From assembly GCA_034172985.1 (NCBI GenBank), contig JAXFDY010000159.1, forward strand, positions 1-5,371: a DNA stretch of 5,371 nucleotides. Direction: 5' to 3'. Made by a program: the position numbers and the translations under genes. The notes under the pieces are model-generated. The model saw nothing but the letters and a program-made list of their open reading frames with translations, did not search any database and had not been told where the DNA came from. The stretch comes from CAG-303 sp034172985. Its GTDB lineage: Bacteria > Bacillota > Clostridia > Lachnospirales > Lachnospiraceae. Positions within the stretch are counted from its first letter, which is position 1. Each line of letters starts with the position of its first letter. Positions 1 through 5,371 of the stretch are shown here, piece by piece.

Positions 1-227
1 CCTGGTCCACTGGTAACAAGACACACTCCATATCCCTCATGTATACGTGCATATGCTTCTGCTGCAATAGCTGCCCCCTGCTCATGCATCATACACACCC
101 CTTCCAGCTGTTCATTTCTGCCCAGGGAATCATTCAAATGCATGGCACCGCCACCTGTAATATAAAATACTTTATCCACTCCAAGATCAGCAATAAATTG
201 CATGATATAATCTGATATTTTTACCAT
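1..227 (-). CDS. Thiamine-diphosphate-dependent acetolactate synthase/YerE-like enzyme, N-terminal part (cut by window edge)
   Basis: I translated this partial gene by hand; only its first 75 codons are in the window and the frame is open at position 1. The start ATG is at 227-225, with an AGAGGAA ribosome site 5 nt upstream, and lies 30 nt after the aldolase stop. The fragment is the start of the pyrimidine-binding domain of TPP enzymes: YIMQFIADLGVDKVFYITGG at 7-26, then HEQGAAIAAEAYAR at 48-61, where E49 should be the glutamate that activates the cofactor, and TSGP at 72-75. Family members decarboxylate a 2-keto acid and transfer the acyl unit to a carbonyl. In a sugar locus the precedent is YerE of Yersinia, which adds a two-carbon branch to a CDP-4-keto-3,6-dideoxy sugar. 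That role fits the RfbH-type neighbour but is inferred. The FAD-binding and C-terminal TPP domains lie outside, so a different TPP lyase or decarboxylase is possible. Family call firm, substrate unknown. Confidence 0.88.
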   Translation of the reverse strand, partial: MVKISDYIMQFIADLGVDKVFYITGGGAMHLNDSLGRNEQLEGVCMMHEQGAAIAAEAYARIHEGYGVCLVTSGP

Positions 228-257
228 GAGTTCCTCTTTTCTACTGTTCCATATTAT

Positions 258-1079
258 CTATTCTGCAGCTGAATATTCATGAAATTTTATTAAGTCTTCA
301 ATAATTTCATTTTTAATAATCGTAGCTTCATATCCTCCATTGATTCCAAGCTTCCGTAAAAGATATTCCATAGTCAGGTTACCATCCCGCCATTTTCCGC
401 CTAATCCAATATGAGTGACATCCATATAATCAGCACCTTCCTGTATTGCCAAATCTGCCAACACCTCGGCTGTTCCATTCCGGTCATGAAGATGACATCC
501 CATACGCACACCTACTTTATGACACTCCCTGATGGTATTCCTCACATAATCTTCTGTCATCACACTTTCAGTATCGGCAAATTCTATCGCATGAGCACCT
601 TTTTCCTTTGCAAACTCGGCAAACCTTATATTTTGCTCAATGGCATTTCGTCCTGCACTGGTAAAATTGACAAATACTTCATATCCTAATTCCAATGCTT
701 CTGTAAGATAACGATCCAAAATGTCAAAATCTGTTTCCGGAGAACGCGTCAACAACCGAATCGTGTCTATGATACTATCTTTTGCGGGAAGCAATGGAGC
801 TAAGGGCCTTTGAATATCTCTCATTGCAGACAATTTTGTAAGATTCTTGGTACTGCGGAATATCTCTTTGATTTCTTCGTTTCTTGTGCTGCAATAGCGA
901 AAATGCCCACGATTCGGATCAGCTTTCTCATCGTGAAAAAAGCCTAGTTCCACATAGTCAATTCCCTTTGTCTGTGCAAAATTATAAATATCTCTAACCG
1001 TTTTTTCAGAGAAATACCAACCTGTCTGATATCCAATTTCTCTCAAGGAACAATCAAAAATTGATAATCCATTTATCAT
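258..1079 (-). CDS. HMGL-like (DRE-TIM metallolyase) aldolase/lyase, 4-hydroxy-2-oxovalerate aldolase-like
   Basis: This 273-residue protein is a pyruvate-carboxyltransferase/HMGL-like TIM barrel. The first strand carries the family opening FDCSLRE (8-14), where D9 should bind the divalent metal and R13 the keto-acid carboxylate. CHLHDRNG at 195-202 gives the metal-binding pair H196 and H198. GLGGKWRDGN at 225-234 matches the glycine-rich GxGxxxGN loop of isopropylmalate synthase and HMG-CoA lyase relatives. Such enzymes make or break a C-C bond next to pyruvate or a similar enolate. It is shorter than DmpG/MhpE aldolases (about 340 residues) and seems to lack their C-terminal part that docks the acetaldehyde dehydrogenase, so it probably works alone. 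The start has an AGGGA site 5 nt upstream; the gene follows rfbH by 35 nt and precedes the TPP enzyme by 30 nt. Making or processing the 2-keto-acid donor for that enzyme is my inference; the true substrate cannot be read from sequence. Confidence 0.87.
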   Translation of the reverse strand: MINGLSIFDCSLREIGYQTGWYFSEKTVRDIYNFAQTKGIDYVELGFFHDEKADPNRGHFRYCSTRNEEIKEIFRSTKNLTKLSAMRDIQRPLAPLLPAKDSIIDTIRLLTRSPETDFDILDRYLTEALELGYEVFVNFTSAGRNAIEQNIRFAEFAKEKGAHAIEFADTESVMTEDYVRNTIRECHKVGVRMGCHLHDRNGTAEVLADLAIQEGADYMDVTHIGLGGKWRDGNLTMEYLLRKLGINGGYEATIIKNEIIEDLIKFHEYSAAE

Positions 1080-1101
1080 CTTTATCCCTACTTTCTTTAT
1101 C

Positions 1102-1119
1102 TGTAATCGGTTGATTACA
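1102..1119 (-). other. Small inverted repeat spanning the rfbH stop codon
   Basis: TGTAATC and GATTACA form perfect 7-bp arms around a 4-nt loop, starting over the last rfbH codons and reaching into the 35-nt gap before the aldolase gene. In RNA it would be a weak AT-rich hairpin. No U-tract follows in the transcribed direction (the next bases are purine-rich), so it is not an intrinsic terminator. It could affect mRNA processing or coupling, or be chance. Confidence 0.35.
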
Positions 1120-2428
1120 TGACACTTTCATGAATTCTCTTTACCATTTCATCCAACATAGCAGTAGACATTCCCGGATAAACTCCAATCCAAAAGCTGT
1201 TATTCATGACATAATCTGTTTTCTCCAGAGTTCCAACTATACGATAATCGATATCCTTCTGATAGTTTTCAAAACATGGATGTCTTAAAATATTTCCTGC
1301 AAACAGATTTCTCGTCTGTATATTATGTTCTTCCAAATACTTCACTATCTGACCACGATTTTTCTTACATTCCTCTTTTACTGAAAGAATAAACCCGAAC
1401 CAACAAGGATTCGTTCCACTCTCTTTTTCAGGAAGGATCAAAAGATCTGATAAATCTTCCAACTGTTCTCTTAGATATTCCCAATTATTCTGGCGCTTTT
1501 TCACAAAATCAGGAAGTTTTTTCAGCTGTGCTACTCCGATCGATGCCTGCATGTCTGTAGCCTTTAAATTATATCCTAAATGTGAATACACATATTTATG
1601 ATCGTATCCTTGTGGCAAAGTACCAAACTGTCCATCAAAACGATGACCACACAAATTATCCTGTCCCCCAGAGCATGCACATTCCCGGCCCCAGTCACGC
1701 ATGGAACGTATAATCTTATGTAACAACGGATTTGAAGTATAAACTGCACCTCCTTCACCCATCGTCATCTGATGTGCCGGATAGAAACTTGAAGTACCAA
1801 TATCGCCTATGGTGCCTGTTTTTTTGACCTTACCATCTATCTGATAGGTACCTCCCAAACCATCACAGTTATCTTCAATTAGCCACAGATCATGTCTGTC
1901 ACAAAATTCCTTTATTGTTTTCAAATCAAAAGTATTCCCAAGACTATGTGCAAGAAATACTGCTTTTGTTTTCTCTGTGTAAGCCTGCTCAAGATTTGTC
2001 ACATCTATATTGTAAGAAGGAATATCTATGTCCAAAAAGACAGGCACCGCACCACTCTGTACAATTGGAGCTACTGTGGTTGGAAAAGCTGCTGCAACAG
2101 TGATGATTTCATCACCTTTTTTTATTTGTCTATCCTTCAGCAAAGGTGATGTCAATGCCATCACTGCCAGTAGATTTGCTGAAGAACCTGAGTTTACAAG
2201 TGAACAATATGGAAGATCTAAATATGCTGCCAATCCCTCCTCGAATTCTTTGGTATATTTTCCTGCTGTAAGCCAAAAATCCAAGGCAGAATCCACGAGA
2301 TTGCACATTTCTTCTTCATCGTAAACTCTTCCTGCATAATTAATCCGGTCTCCCGTTTCATATGCCTTCTTTTGATGATTTTCCTTATAATATTCTTTTA
2401 CTAATTCAAGTATTTGCCCTTTATCCAT
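1115..2428 (-). CDS. rfbH: RfbH/E1-type CDP-4-keto-sugar 3-dehydrase (PMP and [2Fe-2S] dependent)
   Basis: This 437-residue fold-type I aminotransferase relative removes the C3 hydroxyl from CDP-4-keto sugars (E1/AscC/DdhC family). In SFYPAHQMTMGEGGAV the usual PLP lysine is replaced by H219, the hallmark of these dehydrases. All four [2Fe-2S] ligands known from Yersinia E1 are present: C188 in EDNCD, then C250, C252 and C260 (C-X1-C-X7-C). The first gap is 61 residues rather than 57 because of a four-residue insertion around 196-203. A fifth cysteine of E1-like proteins is replaced by Q256. I chose the start at 2428 because AAGGAAG lies 6 nt upstream and the length then equals Salmonella RfbH. 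An ATG at 2449 adds seven residues, but its only AGGTGA abuts the start. The gene follows the dehydrogenase by 25 nt. No E3/AscD-type reductase is in the window. The standard substrate is CDP-4-keto-6-deoxyglucose; the neighbours suggest a CDP-4-keto-pentose instead, which is unproven. Confidence 0.94.
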   Translation of the reverse strand: MDKGQILELVKEYYKENHQKKAYETGDRINYAGRVYDEEEMCNLVDSALDFWLTAGKYTKEFEEGLAAYLDLPYCSLVNSGSSANLLAVMALTSPLLKDRQIKKGDEIITVAAAFPTTVAPIVQSGAVPVFLDIDIPSYNIDVTNLEQAYTEKTKAVFLAHSLGNTFDLKTIKEFCDRHDLWLIEDNCDGLGGTYQIDGKVKKTGTIGDIGTSSFYPAHQMTMGEGGAVYTSNPLLHKIIRSMRDWGRECACSGGQDNLCGHRFDGQFGTLPQGYDHKYVYSHLGYNLKATDMQASIGVAQLKKLPDFVKKRQNNWEYLREQLEDLSDLLILPEKESGTNPCWFGFILSVKEECKKNRGQIVKYLEEHNIQTRNLFAGNILRHPCFENYQKDIDYRIVGTLEKTDYVMNNSFWIGVYPGMSTAMLDEMVKRIHESVM

Positions 2429-2432
2429 ATCT

Positions 2433-2439
2433 CTTCCTT
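2433..2439 (-). promoter_or_regulatory. Ribosome binding site choosing the rfbH start at 2428
   Basis: AAGGAAG on the minus strand leaves 6 nt between AGGA and the ATG at 2428-2426. The upstream in-frame ATG at 2449 has only AGGTGA immediately against it, too close for normal initiation. The downstream start is therefore preferred, giving an untranslated gap of 25 nt after the dehydrogenase stop codon. Confidence 0.7.
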
Positions 2440-2453
2440 TCTTCTGCATTCAC

Positions 2454-3704
2454 CTATCTTACAGTCAACATATATCTGCAATCAATAATCGGTTTATTCC
2501 CTAATGTTTTTATTTTTCTAAATTCCTCCCAGGCTGTCACAATCGCTATTACATGTGCCTCACTATATACCTCATCCACAGATTTTCTATATTCCACATC
2601 AATATCGTTGTAATGTTTTTGAAATTCCTCTATAGCCGCCGGATCATAAGCAATTATTTTTTTATACCCCATACCATTTAATTCCTTGATGATTTTATAA
2701 GCTGCCGTGTCTCTTACATCATCCGAATCCGGCTTAAAAGATAAACCCAGAACTCCAATTATTGCTTGCTTGTCAAGTCCGTTTGATATTTTTTTTGCTA
2801 TACCTTTAGGTCTGCTCTCATTTGTTTCTATGACTTGTTTCAATATCTGTGGTTCATATCCTTTTGCCTTTGCCTGAGCCAGCAGTGCACATGTATCTTT
2901 CGGCAGGCAATATCCGCCATATCCGCACCCCGGATATACATAACCTGTCATATCGCAGTTATTCCAACGTTTATCCATATGCAAAATATGAAACGCATCT
3001 GCAACATTGATTCCCCCGATTATATCTGCCACTTGTGCCATCTCATTTGAATAACTAATCATAGTTGCCAATAATGTATTGGACAGATATTTAATAAACT
3101 CTCCTGTTGAATAAGAGACACAGAAGATTGGAATATTCATTGGTTCATACAATTTTCTCATCATACATTCCGATATCTCATCATTACACCCAATTACAAT
3201 CCTGTCTGCACCAATAAAGTCCTCCCAACAATGCCCTTCCCTCAAAAATTCCGGATTATTGGCGATGCCAATACGAGCTGCTACTTCCCCTTTTCCTTGC
3301 ACATAAGGATAGATTTTTTCTGCCGTTGTAGATGGCGGAATCGTTGACTTTGTAACCAACACACGAAATTTGTCATCTGTTATCGCGTCAATTGTAGCAT
3401 CAATTGCAGCAAATAAGTAGGTTAAATCAGCACTTCCGGATTCTCCATAAGGAGTTCCCACACAATAAAACACATATTGACTATCTGCTATTGCCTGATT
3501 TACATCCTCTGTGATGATAAAATTCTGATTGAGATGTTTCCGCAACTCATCTTCCATTATCGGCTCTAAAAATGGTAACTTCCCACTTCTTAATGTTTTT
3601 TTTCTTTCTGTATCTACATCAATTCCATATACTTTATATCCTAAATGTGCAAATCCCAAAGCGGTAGTTAATCCCACAAATCCTAATCCAAATACTGTTA
3701 CCAT
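2454..3704 (-). CDS. UDP-glucose dehydrogenase family nucleotide-sugar 6-dehydrogenase
   Basis: This 416-residue protein carries out the two-step NAD-dependent oxidation of a sugar-nucleotide C6 alcohol to a carboxylate. The N-terminal Rossmann motif is GLGFVGL (6-12). KSTIPPST follows at 119-126, and NPEFLREG (150-157) supplies the conserved glutamates. K205 and N209 in EFIKYLSN match the catalytic Lys/Asn pair, and GGYCLPKD (263-270) holds the thioester cysteine C266 and D270. The C-terminal nucleotide-binding domain has FKPDSDDVRD (323-332). NPEFLREG and the PKD ending point to the glucose-dehydrogenase (Ugd) branch, not the ManNAc or GDP-mannose branches. The cysteine loop reads PGCGYGGYC where FGFGGSC is commoner. 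The start overlaps the decarboxylase stop by 7 nt (ATGGTAA), with GGAGG 10 nt upstream, so translation is probably coupled. By homology the substrate is UDP-glucose; standing between RfbF and RfbH it may oxidise CDP-glucose, which I infer from context only. Confidence 0.93.
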   Translation of the reverse strand: MVTVFGLGFVGLTTALGFAHLGYKVYGIDVDTERKKTLRSGKLPFLEPIMEDELRKHLNQNFIITEDVNQAIADSQYVFYCVGTPYGESGSADLTYLFAAIDATIDAITDDKFRVLVTKSTIPPSTTAEKIYPYVQGKGEVAARIGIANNPEFLREGHCWEDFIGADRIVIGCNDEISECMMRKLYEPMNIPIFCVSYSTGEFIKYLSNTLLATMISYSNEMAQVADIIGGINVADAFHILHMDKRWNNCDMTGYVYPGCGYGGYCLPKDTCALLAQAKAKGYEPQILKQVIETNESRPKGIAKKISNGLDKQAIIGVLGLSFKPDSDDVRDTAAYKIIKELNGMGYKKIIAYDPAAIEEFQKHYNDIDVEYRKSVDEVYSEAHVIAIVTAWEEFRKIKTLGNKPIIDCRYMLTVR

Positions 3705-4792
3705 ATGAAATTTTCCTCCGGACTTTCTTTGATAAACTGAAGGAATCTAGTCACTCCTTCTTCTACATAAATCGTCGGATTATATCCTAGTATCCTTTTC
3801 GCCTTACTGATATCAGGACACCTGCGCTGCGGATTATTTGTCAGATAATCTTTATCCTCGGATACTGCATATTCAACTTTACCTTCATAGTTCAATAAAT
3901 TACTTCCGGCATTCTGGTAGATTTCTGCCAGATGTGAAATTGAAATCTCCGGTTTTTCTATCCCAATATTGAAATAATCATATGACCCATGTAACAGGAT
4001 TTTCAAATATCCTGTTACAGCATCTGCAATATAACAAAAGGTTCTGCTCGGACTTCCATTAGATAATATTCTAATATTATTTCCCTCCACAATATTTTTT
4101 GCAAAATCTGCCGGAACTCGCTTATCATTTATTTTCATTCCAGGACCATAATTGTTAAATGGTCTTACTACTCCTATAGGCATATTATACTGTCTTGCAA
4201 ACAACATACACATTGTCTCACCAAACCGTTTTGACTCATCATAGCAGGCTCTTGGACCAGTACAACATACATCTCCGTGATACTCCTCCGCAGTAGGAAC
4301 TGCCTGCGGCACCGGATCTCCATATATCTCACTGGATGAGAAAAACAGAAAACCTTTTACTGTTTTTTCTTTATAATAATCCAAAAGTCCTCTTAATCCC
4401 CATATATTTGCATCCAAAGTCTGAATTGGATATTGTCTATAAAACATTGGGGAAGCAATCGATGCCATATGAATAATATAATCTGCTTGTGCTGCTTCTG
4501 GAATAGAAGAAATTTCATCCGAAATAATATCAAACTTCTTAATCACAAAATGCTCATCTTCTTCCATTTCATCAATCCATTTCGGATATCCCAACATAAA
4601 ATTATCAAGACAAATAACTTTCCTCAAATCAAATTTTTTACGATAATAATAAAAGAAATGCACCAGATAAAAGCCTAAAAATCCAGCACAACCAGTAATA
4701 AGTACACTGGAACCTTCCAATTTTTTTCTTTCCTTATCTGTTAAACTTTGAAATGTATATTCCAAATCTTTCTCTAACTGTGGTGTAATCAT
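3698..4792 (-). CDS. NAD-dependent epimerase/dehydratase family protein, UDP-glucuronate decarboxylase (UXS)-like
   Basis: This 364-residue extended short-chain dehydrogenase has an N-terminal extension of about 27 charged residues before the Rossmann motif GCAGFLG (34-40). SSSEIYGDP (152-160) and Y184xxxK188 in CYDESKR form the active site, and RPFNNYGPG (210-218) is the family signature. PQRRCPDI (321-328) carries R324. The Ser-Glu pair S154/E155 and R324 match the residues used by UXS and the ArnA decarboxylase, whereas RmlB-type 4,6-dehydratases have Asp-Glu in that place. GPRACYDESKR is also close to the UXS consensus. The expected reaction is oxidation at C4 of a nucleotide glucuronate, loss of CO2, and either reduction to xylose or release of the 4-keto-pentose. 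It starts 48 nt after rfbF with AAGGA 10 nt upstream and overlaps the dehydrogenase gene, the enzyme that would make its substrate. A C4-epimerase role is a weaker alternative. Confidence 0.88.
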   Translation of the reverse strand: MITPQLEKDLEYTFQSLTDKERKKLEGSSVLITGCAGFLGFYLVHFFYYYRKKFDLRKVICLDNFMLGYPKWIDEMEEDEHFVIKKFDIISDEISSIPEAAQADYIIHMASIASPMFYRQYPIQTLDANIWGLRGLLDYYKEKTVKGFLFFSSSEIYGDPVPQAVPTAEEYHGDVCCTGPRACYDESKRFGETMCMLFARQYNMPIGVVRPFNNYGPGMKINDKRVPADFAKNIVEGNNIRILSNGSPSRTFCYIADAVTGYLKILLHGSYDYFNIGIEKPEISISHLAEIYQNAGSNLLNYEGKVEYAVSEDKDYLTNNPQRRCPDISKAKRILGYNPTIYVEEGVTRFLQFIKESPEENFIW

Positions 4793-4840
4793 TCTTCTTT
4801 TTTCCTTTCTTTGTAATCATTGCTTTCATCATACTTACCC

Positions 4841-5371
4841 TTATTTCCAACGTTTCCACGCAGCTTGCCCGTGATTCCAAAGATAATCCAGTGTTTCCTT
4901 ATCTCTAAGTGTATCCATACATTTCCAGAATCCCTCATGCTTATACGCATTCAATTTTCCATCCAAGGCAAGATTCTCTAGTGGTTCTCTTTCAAAAAAA
5001 GTATCATCCCCAGCAATGTATTCCAGCACATCCGGTTCCAAAACCATAAATCCTCCGTTAATCCACCCACCATCTTCTTTTGCCTTTTCAGTAAACCGCC
5101 GAATACTCTGATTTTCATCAATGTCCAACACTCCAAATCTTCCTCCAGGCTGGATAGCTGTAATAGTAGCCGACTTTCCAGATTCCCTGTGAAATGCCAG
5201 CAACTTGTCCAAGTTCACATCTGACACACCATCTCCATAGGTCATCATAAATGTCTCATTTCCTATATACTTCTGTACCCTCTTTAAACGCCCACCGGTC
5301 ATTGTATTCAGACCTGTATCAACCACTGTAACCTTCCATGGCTCGGCAATATTATTGTGGATAATCATCTC
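4841..5371 (-). CDS. rfbF: Glucose-1-phosphate cytidylyltransferase, C-terminal part (5' end outside window)
   Basis: The frame is open through position 5371, so the ATG at 5368 is internal and not the start. The 176 visible residues match the C-terminal two thirds of RfbF (about 257 residues), beginning near residue 82. The enzyme joins CTP and glucose-1-phosphate to give CDP-glucose, the first committed step of CDP-deoxysugar synthesis in the cytoplasm. Recognisable stretches in the fragment are EPWKVTVVDTG followed by TGGRLKRV, then TYGDGVSD with the metal-binding aspartate, PGGRFGVLDID, INGGFMVLEPDVLEYI, and the family-specific ending GFWKCMDTLRDKETLDYLW. These separate it from RmlA and GalU. 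The N-terminal GGxGTR nucleotide loop is beyond the edge. In Salmonella and Yersinia this gene is followed by rfbG; here it is followed after 48 nt by a decarboxylase-like gene. Identification is strong, and it marks the operon as CDP-sugar. Confidence 0.95.
   Translation of the reverse strand, partial: EMIIHNNIAEPWKVTVVDTGLNTMTGGRLKRVQKYIGNETFMMTYGDGVSDVNLDKLLAFHRESGKSATITAIQPGGRFGVLDIDENQSIRRFTEKAKEDGGWINGGFMVLEPDVLEYIAGDDTFFEREPLENLALDGKLNAYKHEGFWKCMDTLRDKETLDYLWNHGQAAWKRWK

Noticed and set aside
411..689. 92-codon open frame on the plus strand
   Set aside because: It is antisense to the aldolase gene, with a His/Cys/Ile-rich composition typical of shadow translations.
1080..1114. Terminator between rfbH and the aldolase gene
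   Set aside because: The hairpin here is short and AT-rich, with no U-tract downstream, and the genes on both sides fit one operon.
2028..2324. 98-codon open frame on the plus strand
   Set aside because: It lies fully antisense within rfbH, whose protein has clear family motifs. The plus-strand product has no recognisable domain and no convincing ribosome site.
2447..2449. Upstream ATG as the rfbH start
   Set aside because: Its only purine-rich site abuts the ATG. The ATG at 2428 has a well-spaced AAGGAAG and gives the usual family length.
3698..4792. Calling this gene rfbG or rmlB (4,6-dehydratase)
   Set aside because: The active site has Ser-Glu rather than the Asp-Glu of 4,6-dehydratases, and GPRACYDESKR and RRCPDI are of UXS type. 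The typical RfbG N-terminus is absent.
4784..4820. Nine-base direct repeat (TGTAATCAT) 28 nt apart at and before the decarboxylase start
   Set aside because: The upstream copy gives an ATG in another frame that opens only a short reading frame, and there is no symmetry or third spaced copy. Chance in AT-rich sequence is the simplest explanation.
5366..5368. ATG near the window edge as the start of the cytidylyltransferase
   Set aside because: The frame continues upstream (GAG codon at 5369-5371), and the residues match the middle of RfbF, so the true start is outside the window.

Overview
The window looks like part of a surface-polysaccharide (O-antigen or capsule type) nucleotide-sugar operon from a low-GC bacterium. 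A Clostridia or Lachnospiraceae-like Firmicute is my best guess, from the AT-rich codons, the purine-rich AGGA/GGAGG ribosome sites and the tight packing. This is inference; no marker gene is present. All genes lie on the minus strand, so transcription runs from position 5371 towards 1. Six coding regions fill nearly everything: the gaps are 48 nt or less, two genes overlap, and both ends of the window cut a gene. I see no promoter, terminator, RNA gene, mobile element or CRISPR array.

In transcription order the genes are: (1) the C-terminal two thirds of a glucose-1-phosphate cytidylyltransferase (RfbF type, makes CDP-glucose); (2) an extended-SDR protein with the residues of UDP-glucuronate decarboxylases; (3) a UDP-glucose-dehydrogenase-type 6-dehydrogenase; (4) an RfbH/E1-type 3-dehydrase with the His-for-Lys change and all four [2Fe-2S] cysteines; (5) a short HMGL-like (DRE-TIM) aldolase or lyase; (6) the N-terminal 75 residues of a thiamine-diphosphate enzyme of the acetolactate-synthase/YerE kind.

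The ends of the series (RfbF, RfbH, a YerE-like TPP enzyme) are those of CDP-3,6-dideoxyhexose and branched-chain sugar pathways such as yersiniose. The step that normally links RfbF to RfbH, CDP-glucose 4,6-dehydratase (RfbG), is absent from its usual place. A C6-dehydrogenase and a decarboxylase sit there instead. A coherent but unproven reading is CDP-glucose to CDP-glucuronate to a CDP-4-keto-pentose, then C3 deoxygenation by RfbH, then carbon-carbon branching at the 4-keto group by the TPP enzyme, with the aldolase supplying or trimming the 2-keto-acid donor. The product would be a branched 3-deoxy-pentose. The simpler alternative is that RfbG lies outside the window and the dehydrogenase/decarboxylase pair makes UDP-xylose separately.
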